A stretch of 64,000 bases of DNA from Hevea brasiliensis (GCF_030052815.1 NC_079498.1:89510273-89574272); one strand, 5' to 3'; shown: positions 44,541 to 56,545, numbered from the stretch's first letter. Translations and numbers: made by a program. The notes: a model not told the origin generated them from the sequence alone.

Positions 44541-45780
44541 CAACTGGATGATCGAAGGTGCATTTGGTTCCCTTCTTTATGGGTTCTCCCGGGAAGTATG
44601 GCTTCAGCCTTTGCCCATTCACTTTGCATGTTTCTGAGGTTTCACTCCAAATCTCTACGGCTCCATGCAGGAAGACTTGCATAACCTTAAAGGGCCCAGA
44701 CCATCTTGATTTCAGCTTCCTTGGAAAAAGTTTTAACCTAGAGTTGAAGAGCAGGACAAGGTCTCCCTCTTTTATTTATTTTCTTGCTATGCGTCTGTCA
44801 TGCCATATTTTGGTTTTATCCTTGAAGATTTTGGCATTCTAATTGAGTTGTAGGAGTCTTTTTTCACCAACAGCTTTGAGGTCAAAATTCAGGGTCTGAA
44901 TCGCCCAGTAAGCTTTGTGTTCAAGCTCGACAGGGAGGTGGCATAATTTTTCGTAAACCAGTCGAAAGGGTGTTTTTCCAATTGGAGTTTTATATGCAGT
45001 GTGGTATACCCATAATGCATCATCTAACTTCAAGGACCAGTCCTTCTTTGAGCGGTTTACTGTTTTCTCTAGAATTCACTTCAGTTCCCTGTTTGAAATT
45101 TCTACTTGGCCGCTGGTTTGAGGATGATAAGGTGTGGCCACCTTGTGAGTCACTCCATACTTCTTCAATAGTGTTTCAAATTATTGGTTACAGAAGTGAC
45201 TTCCTCCATCACTGATGATTGCTCGTGGTGTGCCAAATCTTGTGAAGATGTTCTTCTTAAGGAACTTTGTGACCACTCTAGCATCATTGGTTGGTGTGGC
45301 TATTGCTTCTACCCATTTTGACACATAATCAACGCCAACCAAAATATACTTGTTTTCAAAGGAAGAGAGAAATGGGCCCATGAAGTCTATCACCCATACA
45401 TCAAATAGCTCTACCTCAAGCATACCGTGCAATGGCATTTCATTCCTTTTAGAAATGTTACTTGTTCTTTGGCATTGATCACAAGCTAGCACAAAGGATC
45501 TCACATCCTTAAACATATTAGGCCAGTAAAATCTAGCTTGCAAAATTTTAGCTGCTATTTTTATGGTGCCAAAGTGTCCTCCATATAGTAATGAATGGTA
45601 GCATTGGAGAATGCTTTCCATATCCTCCTCTGGTATGCATCATCTTATCAGCCTATCATTGCATCTCTTGTATAGCAGAGGTTCCTCCCATGTGTAGTAT
45701 CGCACATCATGCAAAAATTTCTTCCTTTGTTGGTAAGAAATGTTTGGTGGCAAAACCCTGCATACAAGAAAATTCACAAA
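44541..45780 (-). pseudogene. int: Athila integrase
   Basis: On the minus strand: the zinc region, [20 protein letters not shown] with [11 protein letters not shown]; the core D in [13 protein letters not shown] in [11 protein letters not shown] in [14 protein letters not shown] after a stop at about 45181; then [20 protein letters not shown] and a C-terminal region ending [10 protein letters not shown] at about 44590. Stops and a few frameshifts break the frame. All signature residues of the HHCC-DDE integrase are still readable. Confidence 0.9.
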
Positions 45781-45789
45781 GTCAGCATA

Positions 45790-46431
45790 TCATGGAGCTT
45801 GGAATAAGGCTAATAGGTATTCATCTGGGAATAAGTCATCTATTGGCAATTCTTCAGCTTCTTCTAAGTCTTCGTGTCTCAGCCTTAATAGATGATTGGC
45901 TACCACGTTCTCAATCCCCTTCTTGTCCTTGATTTCAAGGTCAAATTCCTGAAGTAGTAAGATCCATTGAATCAATCTTGGCTTTGCTACCTTTTTATTC
46001 AAAAGGTATCTGATGGTAGCATAGTCTGTGTATACAATGACTTTTGATCCAAGAATATAGGATTTGAATTTGTCAATTGCAAACACTACTGCTAGGAATT
46101 CCTTTTCTGTGGTAGCGTAGTTAATTTGCGCATCATCAAGTGTTTTGCTGGCGTAGTAAATGGCATGGAGTTTTCTATCTTTCTTTTGTCCGAGTACTAC
46201 TCCCACAGCATAATCACTTGCATTGCACATGATTTCGAATGGTAGCTCCCAATCAGGTAGTTGCATAATAGGTGCTGAGATCAAGGCCTCTTTTATCCTG
46301 TTGAAAGAAGTAAGGCAATTTTTATCAAAATCAAAGGAAACATCTTGACTTAATAAATTTGTCAATCGCTTAGCTATTTTGAAAAAATCTTTGATGAATC
46401 TTCTGTAAAAGCCTGCATGTCCCAAAAAGCT
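45790..46431 (-). pseudogene. pol: Athila RT thumb and RNase H
   Basis: Open for about 210 residues on the minus strand: [20 protein letters not shown] (RT connection), [20 protein letters not shown], then the RNase H motifs [72 protein letters not shown] and [17 protein letters not shown]. Key acidic residues are mostly retained. It is separated from the RT palm by one stop at about 46430. Confidence 0.92.
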
Positions 46432-47359
46432 TCACATTTCCTTGACTGATGTTGGTGGTGATATTTTTTCAATGATCTCAACTTTTGCCCTGTCAACTTC
46501 AATCCCTCTTTCTGATATCATATGACCAAGAACTATGCTTTCTCTTACAATGAAGTTTTCCCAATCCAGGACCAGGTTCAATTCTTCACATCTTTGCAAC
46601 ACTTTGGATAAGTTAGCTAAGCAATCATCAAAAGTAGTTCCATAGATAGAAAAATCATCTATAAAAACTTCCATGATATTTTCAATATAATAAAAAAAAA
46701 TAGCCATCATGCATCTTTGAAAGGTAGCAGAGGCATTATAAAGACCAAAAAAGCATTCTTCTATATGCAAAGGTTCCGTAAGGGCAAGTGAATGTGGTCT
46801 TTTCTTGGTCTTCTGGGTGAATAGGAATTTAAAAGAATCCCGAGTACCCATCTAGATAACAGAAGTAGGGGTATTTTACTAGCCTTTCTAGCATTTGGTC
46901 GATGAAAGAGAGGGAAAAATGATCTTTTCTGGTAGCACTATTCAATTTCCTATAATCTATGCACATGCACCAACCAGTGACTACCCTAGTAGGGATCAAT
47001 TCATTGTTTGCATTCTGGATGACAGTTGTCCCGCCTTTCTTAGGCACTACATGTACTGGACTAACCCATTTACTATCAGAAATTGGGTATATAATACCTG
47101 CATCTAATAGTTTCAGAATTTCTTTCTTAACTACTTCTTTCATGTTTGGGTTAAGCCTTCTTTGGTGTTCAATAGTGGGTTTACTGTTTTCCTCCATAGG
47201 TATCCTATGCATGCAAATCGAGGAATTAATCCCTTTCAGGTCCTCTATTTTATACCCTATAGCCATGCTATGGGTCCTAAGTACTCTTAACAATTTTCCA
47301 TCTTCTATATCAGATAGGCTAGCATTAATTATAATAGGATATTTAGAGTTTGAGTCCAA
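46432..47359 (-). pseudogene. pol: Athila reverse transcriptase (fingers and palm)
   Basis: The minus strand shows KKEILKLLDAGIIYPISDSK, WVSPVHVVPKKGG, then CIDYRKLNSATRKDHFSLSF and QMLERLVKYPYFCYLDGYSG. A frameshift near 46850 follows, then PFGLYNASATFQRCMMA (usual form PFGLCNAPATFQRCM) and the catalytic FIDDFSIYG (DD at about 46654-46659). VLGHMISERGIEVDRAKVE closes the palm. All catalytic aspartates are visible, but the frame is broken. Confidence 0.92.
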
Positions 47360-47434
47360 AAATGCATACCTTAGTGAGGAGGAGAGAGGTTTAAGTTCTA
47401 CCTATTCAGTGTTGTTCTCTGGCTTGCTTTTAGG

Positions 47435-48268
47435 TTATTCCTCTTCTAGCTCCTCCACCTCGAAAGCTTGAGCCAAGGGTAGTGGTGGATGAGCTGCTAA
47501 ATATTGAGCACAAACTATAACTTCTGTGTTTTCATTATCAGCAGTGTGAGTGTGCAGTAAGTATGCTTCAAGAGGATCTTTAAGATATGCTTTACGCGAT
47601 TCCTCTTTGACTTTTTTGTCAACCGTATCAATTTTAAAGCATTCATCAGGTTCAATTTTGTGTTTAATCGTGTTGAACAAGTTAAATTCCACTTCCTCAT
47701 CTCCTACCTTGAGAGTTAGCCGCCCATTTTTGAAATCAATTATTACTCCAGTGGTTGCCAAGAAAGGTCATCCCAAGATGATAGGGATTTGAACATCCTC
47801 TTCCATCTCAAGGATAACAAAGTCAACTAGAATGAAAAATTTGCCCACCTTGATAGGGATGTTCTCAAGTATGCCCATAGGATATTTAATAGACCGATTA
47901 GCCAATTACAGTAAAATTGTTGTGGGCTTTAGTTCTCCGATCTCCAGCTTTTGACATATTGATAGAGGCATTAGACTCACACTTGCCCCAAGATCACAGA
48001 GGGTCTTGTCTATTTTCTTATCGCCAATGAGATAAGGTATGGAGAAGCTTCTTGGATCTTTCAGCTTTAGAGGCAGTTTGTTTTGCAGTATCGCACTATA
48101 TTCCTCTGTTAGAGTAACAGTCTCATAGTCTTCCAATTTTCTTTTATTTGACAAAATTTCCTTAAGGAATTTGGTGTAGGATGGCATCTGAGAAAGCGCT
48201 TTAGTGAAGGGAATGTTGATGTAGAGTTTCTGTAAAACTTCTAAAAACTTCCCAAACTGCTTATCCAA
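47435..48268 (-). pseudogene. pro: Athila aspartic protease region
   Basis: The minus strand gives FLEVLQKLYINIPFTKALSQ and PSYTKFLKEILSNKRKL, the usual leader, then DKTLCDLGASVSLMPLSICQ, the retropepsin active site, with D-L-G where D-S/T-G is typical. Next come a stop at about 47906, GILENIPIKVGKFFILVDF, VQIPIILG-stop-PFLATTG, and GRLTLKVGDEEVEFNLF. Active-site change and stops make it inactive. It would have processed the polyprotein. Confidence 0.85.
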
Positions 48269-48299
48269 TTTGGCTTTCTGGAATCTCTGAGGAAAAGGT

Positions 48300-49118
48300 A
48301 GGGGAGGCTGATATGGCTATGGTAGCTTCTTTTTCTTCCTTGCTTCCTCTTCCTGATCCTTTTTAACTTCTTCCTCTTTCTTCTCTGCTTGGCTTTCAGA
48401 TTTATTTGAGGTTTTCTCAGTTGGTTCTTCCTCTGGTTGTTCTAGAATTCTTCCACTCCTCAATGTAACTACCTTACAATACTCTTTTGGGTTCATCTCT
48501 AGTTGACTAGGTAGTTTACCAGTAGCTTTGCTTGATGAACTTGCTTGTTGAGCAATTTGATTTTTAAGCATCTTGTTATGGGTAGCAAATTGGTCCATTC
48601 TGGAAGTCAATTGCTTAATCATTTCATTCTGTTGTTGTTGAGCTGCTAGGAGGCCTTCCATCATAGATTCCATGGTCATCTTTGGTTCAGGCTATTGAGG
48701 TTAAGGAGGTAGTGGTGGCTGTGTAAAGTTTTATCCTCTATTATTAAATCCAGGGGGTGCTGGTGGTCTGTACCCTTGTTGTTTGTTCATTAGCTGATTC
48801 TGGGAATTTGACCATGAGAAATTTGGGTGATTCCTCCATTCAGGGTTGTAAGTATTTAAGTATAGATTATTGAGCTGCCTTTGGTTGAAGTTCCCTCCGT
48901 TGTTCACATAGTTCATTTATTCTGTGGAGGGTTCATTGAAGTTGTTAAATTTCGAAGTTGTATATCCTCCTCCACAATCATCGCAGTACTGGTCGCTTGT
49001 ACCAATAGCGTTGGCTTGCATTATATCAAGCCACTTTATGAGCTGATCAAACTGAGCATTTATCATGCTTAGGGCATCCACTTCTAGGATCCCTGCTGTT
49101 CTCTTTGTGTTTCCTCTT
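48300..49118 (-). pseudogene. gag: Athila gag C-terminal linker
   Basis: The minus strand shows CDDCGG, the start of a zinc knuckle whose second half (G-H-x4-C) is not recognisable, then NNLYLNTYNPEWRNHPNFSW, which is conserved after the knuckle in Athila gags. A Gln-rich predicted coiled coil follows (GLLAAQQQQNEMIKQLTSRM), then EYCKVVTLRSGR and a long Glu/Lys-rich tract. Several stops. Confidence 0.8.
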
Positions 49119-49911
49119 TCATTTTATCACTCATAGTTATGATATGCGACCCTTTCCAGAAGTTCAAGTGCTTGTGTCACTATTTTCTCCATTAGGTCAC
49201 CTTCTGCAGCCGAATCTACTGTGCTCCTTGTGGAGGGTAGTAGCCCATTATAGAAATTCTGCACTAGGAGCCAATCTTCTATGCCATGGTGTGGACATTC
49301 TCTCTGCAGGTCCTTATATCTTTCCCATGCGTCATAGAGTGATTCACCTTCCTTTTGTCTAAAGGTGTTGAGTTCAACCCTCAACTTTGTAGTCTTTGCA
49401 GGTGGGAAATACTTTACTAAAAAAGCTTGTAAGAGGTCTTCCAAGTGGTGAATGTTTCAGTTGGTTGAGAAAGTAACCACTTCCTTGCTCTATCTCGAAG
49501 GGAGAATGGGAATGCTCTAAGTCTTATAGCTTGATCAGATACTCCATTCATTTTCAATGTGTCACGTAGGGCAAGAAAGCACTGGAGGTAGTAATGTGGA
49601 TCGTCCATTAGTGTACCCCCAAATTGGATTTGTTGAATCATCTGGAGCCATGCTAGTTTCAGTTCAAAATTATTGGCTTCCACTGTGGGTATTGTAACAC
49701 TGGGCTAGAATCCTTGTATAGATGGACCTCCGTAGTCCCTCAAGAGTCTTAGCCTGTTGTTGTTATCGGCCATGATTGGAGTTTCTGGATTTCCTTGATC
49801 TTGTTCTTGGTGTCTCCTTTCTCTCCTGATGGCTCTTAGAGTTCTATCTATTTCGGGATCCAAGTCCAAAACTTCTTCCTCTGGCTTTGTTCTGGTCATG
49901 CACCAAACCAA
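49119..49911 (-). pseudogene. gag: Athila gag core
   Basis: On the minus strand, the start is the ATG at 49911 or 49899 (MTRTKPEEEVLDLDPEIDRT). After RLLRDYGGPSIQGF and a stop at 49705 come IEANNFELK-type text (EANNFELKLAWLQMIQQIQF), LRAFPFSLRDRARKWLLSQ, a frameshift near 49440, FLVKYFPPAKTTKLRVELNT, EGESLYDAWERYKDL and CPHHGIEDWLLVQNFYNGL. This is the Retrotrans_gag-type capsid domain of Athila elements. Confidence 0.92.
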
Positions 49912-50049
49912 ATACCTAAGAGAAAATAAAAGAAATAAAGCAAATTAAATAAAACTAAACAGTAAATATAAATGCCTAAATCAGCTAAATTGCCTATCGC
50001 TCAATATTACAAAAACTAAATTCCCCGGCAACGGCCCCAATAACTTATT
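49912..50049 (-). mobile_element. Athila 5' leader with tRNA-Asp-type primer site
   Basis: The minus strand at 50040-50022 reads TTGGGGCCGTTGCCGGGGA. The expected complement of the plant tRNA-Asp 3' end is TGGCGCCGTTGCCGGGGA, so there is one mismatch. The LTR ends about 10 bp away at 50050. A short untranslated leader follows, up to gag. Confidence 0.85.
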
Positions 50050-50568
50050 TGCTAGTTTCTCAACCCCGCAAGTGCATGAATCGCTAACAAAGTAATAAAG
50101 TAGTGAGTGAAGTATCGTCCCACGAGAAATTTGGTTAGCAAGTACCAAACTACACAGCAATTATGACTGTTTAGGCTACCAAATATGAATGAAGAGTATA
50201 TTAAACTTATTTTGGATGCTGAAAATAAACTTTGAATAAAATTATCAATTGAAATAATTTCAGAATTAGGATTTCACACTGTAATCATATTATGGATTTT
50301 AATCTCGTCTATTCATTGGATTGAGGATCGTCACTTTGATAGAAATTAATCCTAAAATATCCTAAGTCCTCTCTCAAGGCACCTAAGATGTATTTCAATT
50401 AGAGCCAAACCCTACTTTCGTTGGTGATTAATCCTAATAAACCCCTTAAGATTTATTATTAATTTTAGAACTTCACAAAGGTCATCAGCCTATCTCTAGG
50501 TCAGATTTTCTAGGTTCAAAATCTTGATTTTCTAATATTAATCTTCACCTTTTAGTCCTTCAATTAAT
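50050..50568 (-). repeat. Athila 5' LTR remnant (about 520 of 1,590 bp)
   Basis: Matches 39105 to about 39628 up to TTTTAGTCCTTCAATTAAT, then identity stops abruptly at about 50568 and unrelated AT-rich DNA follows. The U3 end and the expected target duplication are lost. Confidence 0.88.
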
Positions 50569-52909
50569 CAATAAAATATAGAGATTTGACTTATTTATAA
50601 TTAGTATGTATTATTTTTTATGTTAATAATTCAATACTCTTTCTATTTCACTTTCTTAAGATTAATTAATGCTTATTATTATTATCGTTATGGCCAACTT
50701 GTGATGATTTAATTGAAATGGTCAAGTAAATAGGAAACATTTTACTGCTGTAAAAATTGAATTTGAATGCTTTTGTTATCGTTTTTCAATTAAATAATAT
50801 TCTATTATAAATCAATTTTTTATTTAAACAGTTTTATTTATTTGTCTATATGTAGTATATCATATAAGATATTTGACACACATCAAACGCTCTCCTCTCA
50901 CCAATTATTTTCATTTTACTTAAATGCTCTTATATCTTTTTTCAATTTGCACTATTTTTTTTTTCAAAAGTTATTAGTTATCATTTTTTAAATTTATTTA
51001 TTTAAATATATTTAATTAATATTTATTTTATTATTAATTGTTTATAAATTTTTTATGTAATATTTTTTAAACTTTTGAATATTTTATTTCATTATAATTA
51101 TATATGGAATACAATGATAACTAATATTTTGATTATTTATATTTTATTATCATTAATTTTTAATACAATTATTTTTAAATTTTAGTCAAATATGTATATT
51201 TTTTGCATAAATTATCTTTTAACTATGTTTTTGTACAAAAGTAAAATTTCAAAGATAAATTACAAATATGATTACATCAAACATTTAACTACAAATAAAG
51301 ATAATTAAAAATAATTAAAGTTATAATATTAAAATTATGGAATCTATCTTTTGAAAAATAATATGTATTTTTAATGTTTATTATATTAATAGAAATGACG
51401 ATATTTTAAATTTTAAATTTTTATAAAATGTATTTATTTTATATTATAAATTTATGTAAAGTGATAACCATTTTTATAAAAAAATTATTTTATAGAAAAT
51501 ATATCAGATTAATAAAATAAATTTACACTTATATATATTATTCTTAAAATTAATATAATAGAATGTTATTTTTAATCAATAATATTATTTTCTCATTAAT
51601 TTAATATATTTTCTGTAATTTATAAAAAAATTGATTTACATAAATTATGAGATAAATATAAAATTTCATAAAATTTAAATTATTTTTTGAATAAAGTATT
51701 TTTGTTATATTTTAAATAAAATAATCGTAAAAACTACTATTAATATATGTATAAAAAGAATTAAATAAGTATTTTAATTAATTACATTATAAATTAATTA
51801 AAAATTTACTATTATAATAAATAAAAATTTATTTAAATTAAATTAAATAAAAGAGAAATTTTAATTTAAAATTAATTTAATAATAATAATTTATCTTTTT
51901 TAAAATGTAAATAAAAATTAAATTAAAAAATAAAAATTATAAATTTTCTATACATAGCATGAGCATTATGCTAGTTTTCACAGAGGCAATCCCAAACTCA
52001 ACAAAATCAAGCATTGCCAACAGTTTTTCACCACTATGCTATTAAAGGCCTATTTAGCATTGTTGTTAAAGTTATTAGTGAGAAAAATACTTTTTTAAAT
52101 ATATTAGTTAGAGAGTATTAAAAATAATTTAAAATTAAATTTACTAAATTTTATTTATAAAAACACTAAAATATCAAAATAACTGTATTCAAACTAATTT
52201 TTTAACAACATTTCAAAATTGTGATTTTTTCCTCAAAAGCAATTTTGACATCCAACCTCAATTCTCAACGGACATTAAATTTTCTTCAGAACAGGCTGAT
52301 TTTGCCACTAGATTTTATTATCGGAAGACATTTGTTCTCAACTCAATGTAGTTTGGTCTTGTGAGCTTCTTGATCATCGACTTATTTTTCTATGGTAAAA
52401 ATTTAAAATCAAAAGATCGATAAATTAACACAAATAATTATTTTTTTCTTTTTACATCATAAATTTCCTAAAAGAGGACATACTTTAATCTCAATAAGCA
52501 TTTGGATACTGAATTACCATATACGTTAGGCTTTAAACTTTTAATCTCAATAAGTGCTCAAATATAGAATTACTAGTCTAAATGATAAGTAATAAAAAAA
52601 AAAATATTTGAAATTTACGGTTCTTCGTTGTTTCAGTTCTATTTCAATTCATTTTTCAATTGTTTAGTTTCAGTTCAATTCTATGTAGTTTCGGTTTTTT
52701 ATTCTTAAAATAATTTTATGTAATTATTTCCATAAAATCATACTAAAATTATCATTTAAGCTTTAAAGTAGGTTGTTAATATACAATATCTCATTTATAT
52801 CTTTTAGCTATTTGCAATTTTTTTTTAAAAAAAATATGGTTCATTGTAGCCTTAAATAGGTGTAACTAATTTTAAATTATTATACTTTAATTATAAAGCA
52901 CATTATCGC
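50569..52909. other. AT-rich intergenic DNA, no gene
   Basis: 2.3 kb of very AT-rich sequence without supportable coding frames. AGGCCTATTTAGCATTGTTG at 52047, followed by AGTTATTAGTGAGAAAAATA, resembles one arm of a common plant MITE type, but the other arm is not clear. 52615-52700 has TTTCAGTTC/GGTTTTT-rich text. Confidence 0.5.
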
Positions 52910-53700
52910 AAAGGTTTTGCAGTCACAAGATGATTCTCACCGAAGAGAAAAAGTGAGGAGTCGCCACTTTAATTTTAAGGAAAATTAAAGAAAACTATTT
53001 GTAAAAAAAATAAATAAAATTTAAAAACCACTTCTAAAACAGAGATTCTAGGCTCGGGGTCCATGTACGTGTGGGGAAGGTGTTAAGCACCCCACCTCGT
53101 CCCTTGACAAGGGCAAGCAGTTTTAATAATGTGCTCGTAATATTTTAAGATAGATAGTTTTGTGGTAGAATTATGATGTTGGTCCCTATTATTGATAAAG
53201 GGAATATTTGATATCTCACTATTTTGAGTTTCCCAAGAATACAAGTACATGAGAAGACCCTATTGTGAGTTGATGTTGGTTTTATTTAATTAGTTATGTG
53301 TTTATTGAATTCCTCTCTCTTCAAATTAAGACTCTAATTCCAAAGAGGTGTTATTTGATCCCTAAAGATTCATAACGAGTGAGGAGGACTCTTGGCTCAC
53401 ACATTACGTATCTCGTCATTGGCATTCAAATAACTAAGGGTGCCGTGTGTGTGGTGGATACACGAGAACCGACATCGATATAGATTTTTATTCCTTTTAA
53501 TTAGGACTCTAATTCAAAAGAAATGCGTTAATTAAACCTAGAGAATTCCTTTATTAATAGGGACTCTCAGTTAATAGAGGAATATCTCATCATCGGCATA
53601 ATTACTAGTAGAACCTTTACCCATATCGTTTCATCATTTTAACGTTTTATGATATTTTGATAAAGTCAAATTGGAAGAATAATTCTCCCTTAATAATATA
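52910..53700 (-). mobile_element. Tat/Ogre-type LTR 3' end on the minus strand
   Basis: 53040-53110 (TCGGGGTCCATGTACGTGTG, then GGGAAGGTGTTAAGCACCCC) is the reverse complement of the motif seen at 30625-30690 in the plus-strand Tat LTR (TAACACCTTCCCCTTACGTA). AGTGAGGAGTCGCCAC at about 52950 corresponds to GTGGCGACTCC at about 30790 and at 33-43. Both motifs mark the R-U5 part of Ogre/Tat LTRs. The minus-strand LTR would end near 52913. Its start is not resolved. Confidence 0.6.
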
Positions 53701-54260
53701 GATATTATGACCTTGAGGAGGACTCTCCATCAAGTCCCAATATAAGGTTAGGGGTTCTTTAGAAGGACTCTCTCGCAGACCCGTCAGTAGAGTATGTGGT
53801 AAATTTTATAGTAAAGGTGTCGAGGATGAGGAAAGGACTCTCTCCCCATATCCTCCAATTTTGCATAAAACATTTTTATTAAAATTTTTGAATAAGAGGA
53901 CTCTAGAAAGGACTATCTCCCGATCCTCCTAATCTATAATTGGATATTTTATAAGATTAAGTTATAGGAGTTCCAGGAAAGGACTCTCTCCCGATCTCTC
54001 CTAACTTTGCATAAAATATTTTTATTAAAATTTTTTACTAAGAAGACTCTGAAAAGGACTCTTTCCCGATCCTCCTAATCTATAATTGGATATTTTATAG
54101 GATTAAGTTGCAAGAGTTCCGGGAAATGACTCTCTCCTGATCTCCCTATTTTAATGTCAGACGCTGTATAGAAGTTATAGGAATTCCGGGAAAGAACTCT
54201 CTTCCGACCTCCTTGATTTAATATGGGATTATTGAGAATCGAGAAAAGGCTATCTCTCGA
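53701..54260. repeat. 146-bp tandem repeats with GGACTCTCTCCCGATC motif
   Basis: GGAAAGGACTCTCTCCC starts at 53830 and 53976 and, degenerate, at 54122, giving two periods of 146 bp. Each full unit also holds TTGCATAAAAYATTTTTATT and AATCTATAATTGGATATTTT. The AGGACTCTCTCCCGAT core occurs again, more loosely, at 53760-53830 and 54170-54260. It is probably an expansion inside the LTR. Confidence 0.8.
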
Positions 54261-55860
54261 TCTATGAATAGTTAAAAGTGAATTATGAAGGTTACGGATA
54301 TTGGATCGAACTTCTTTCAATTCTATTCTAAAGTTAAAATAAAAAGGCATAGTATGCGTCATTTCTTGCTCTCCATATTATCCGAACTCTCATGATCTCT
54401 GCTCTCATGATTTATCGCCCAAACTCATTGGCTTCCAATTCTGTTACACAAAATTAGTCGAGCATATTTTGGTTTCTGATCATTAGTTTATTGTCTGAGC
54501 TAACCTCGACTCATTGTTTAAGGTTTTTCTATTTTCTAGGCAGCTCGACCAAGCTGATCTTGGTTCCTGATTTCACTCTTTCTGAATTACCCTAAGTAAC
54601 TGATCTCTTAATTTGCCCGAACTTTTCCTAATCATCTTCTTTTATTCAGATCGAAGATTTTCATATCGTCACTTCCATTTGCATTCCTTACGGTACTTAT
54701 GGGGTGTTAGTGATTCGGACCATCTTTTCTCGTGTGAAGTAATATAAAGAAGCTGAAAATAAAATAACGATGAAAGTAAAACTCGCCAATGTCACTAAAA
54801 GGTTATTTTTCGCAAGGTAAGCTAAATTTAACGTAAACTTATTCTGGAGATTTGGCATGATGTAGAACCTTAAAAATAAACGTAAACTAGTGATACGTTA
54901 AGATTGATAAGTTAAAACGCTTACCTGTTAGGAGCTGAAACAACGTATGAGTCGATACTGATACCCTCGTGAATTCAGAGTTACTGAACTGAGGTGGTGA
55001 GATGACTCCAAGTTGCCGGAAGCAATGAAAGTAAGATATTATGGACGAGCTAAGATCAAGTTTTCAAGATGATGCACGGTGATTAGGGATTTGAGTTACA
55101 AGACCCATTGCTTAACAAGATCCTTTAGAAAACTTGTTTCTAAAAGCTCTGGAAATCTTGAGAAATTTTGACAGAAAAACAATAAAACTGAAGCAAAGAT
55201 TCGGGGTTTTTCCTTAATAATCACCACCTCCTTCCACAGTATTGCATGCAGGTATTCATAGGAGGTGGGTGCTCAACAATGAAGGGTCAAGATTTCCACC
55301 AGAAGAAATGAAGGGTCCAAATTTCAAGGACATGATCCTACGCCTTGAAATTAAAGAATCGAATTTGAAGGCTAGGATTTTCGTTCATGATCTCTGTTTC
55401 TTCATTTTCTAATCCGATGCCCAGAAATTTAGCCTTACAAAATAGATCTGAGGGCTGAGAACAAAAGGTGTCAAGTTAGTTATTCTCTCTTGATCCAAGG
55501 GTTCTAAACCTATCCTTACAATCATGATCAATGGTGTAAATTAAGATGTACCAGGCTACTTTAACCGTTTGCAATCCGATGGTAAGGAGTTCGACTTATA
55601 AATTAAAGGTTATGATCGAAAACTATTCAACTTCCTGAGCACTTCTGATCTCTATAGGTCATTCCTTAGTTTACCCGATCTCTTATTACGATTGACTGAT
55701 CTGAGGCTTCTTATTCCGATCTTTATCCAATTCCCGTGTTTGATCTTTTCTTGCTTCTCGATCTCTCTTATTTTCTGATCTCTTCTCAGTATCCGACCTA
55801 TATGGGTCAAAGCAATAAATCCTCCAGTTATTGATGAGTCGCTTAGAATCTTGCATTGTA
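54261..55860. mobile_element. Non-coding part of a minus-strand Tat-like element
   Basis: Rich in CCGATCT, CTGATCTC and related words in plus orientation, for example around 54600, 55680 and 55760-55800. No recognised domain on either strand. It continues into 55861-56780 with the same word usage. Confidence 0.45.
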
Positions 55861-55875
55861 ATAAATGCCAAGGCA

Positions 55876-56545
55876 CTATATATATGACTCAAAATTTCCG
55901 TTCACTCTCATATTAGCTCTTTTTTCTCTGGTGAATTCCCACGCTTCATTTCCTAATCTTGACTTTTCCGATGAAGATTTTCCTCATGGCAGCTGCATTG
56001 ATATTTTTTCGAATGTTTTTCCTGCTTATTGCCTGAAAATGGATAATTCCAACGATCAGAGACTTATGAAGGCATTATTTGATGACGGTAAGGGAACTGG
56101 ACTAATTGACCGATCAAGGTCGAAACTGACTACCAATCTAGCTTTCGATTGATCTGCCGATCTGAGCTATGGACCGATCTCAGACAAGGGAACTGCTAAT
56201 TTCAATCTTGATGTCAGTGATCGCCTCTTAAAGTTTATTTGGCTCCTAATCATGTCAGAGGTCCCGACCACGACTCGGTTCTGGTCGATGACATCAACTA
56301 TAACATCGAGCCTTCCTTAGTCTTTACCATAATTGGCGAGAGCTACTCTCCCGATCTCCATGTGCCTCTTGAACAGCATCTTGGGATCGAGAGTAATCTG
56401 AACTATAGGAACAAAGTAGCAAGATAGGCAGAATGTAGTGTAGGAATATTTGTAATTTGCTGATCTTAAGAGATCAGCCAGATGATGTAATTTGATCTTT
56501 TGGAAATGAAATGAAGCCTTATTTTATTCAAAATTGATTCAATTT
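55876..56545 (+). pseudogene. Unrecognised decayed transcription unit upstream of the antisense gene
   Basis: A TATA-like CTATATATATGAC lies at about 55876. Open stretches follow: 55865-56152 (residues such as NLDFSDEDFPHGSCIDIFS) and a frame at about 56240-56427 ([20 protein letters not shown], then DLHVPLEQHLGIESNL). The end, TTTTGGAAATGAAATGAAGC then TTATTTTATTC at about 56500-56535, resembles the 3' end of the neighbouring gene (CCTTTGAAATGAATGAAG at about 62018). I do not recognise the product. It could be a second antisense gene or a diverged duplicate. Confidence 0.35.

Larger units (their letters stand above)
39105..50568 (-). mobile_element. Athila-type Ty3/gypsy element, right end truncated
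   Basis: The 11.5-kb element lies on the minus strand: 5' LTR remnant (50050-50568), tRNA-Asp-type primer site, gag, protease, RT, RNase H, integrase, an ATHILA ORF-1-like gene, a long 3' UTR, a polypurine tract and a full 3' LTR (39105-40695, about 1.59 kb). Domain order and primer type identify the Athila lineage. All genes carry stops and frameshifts. It interrupts the Tat 3' LTR. Confidence 0.92.

Noticed and set aside
46895..47471. Plus-strand frames of up to 170 codons
   Set aside because: Shadow of the minus-strand Athila RT and protease regions.
52047..52290. Complete MITE beginning AGGCCTATTTAGCATTG
   Set aside because: Only one arm resembles a known MITE end, and I could not find the inverted partner.
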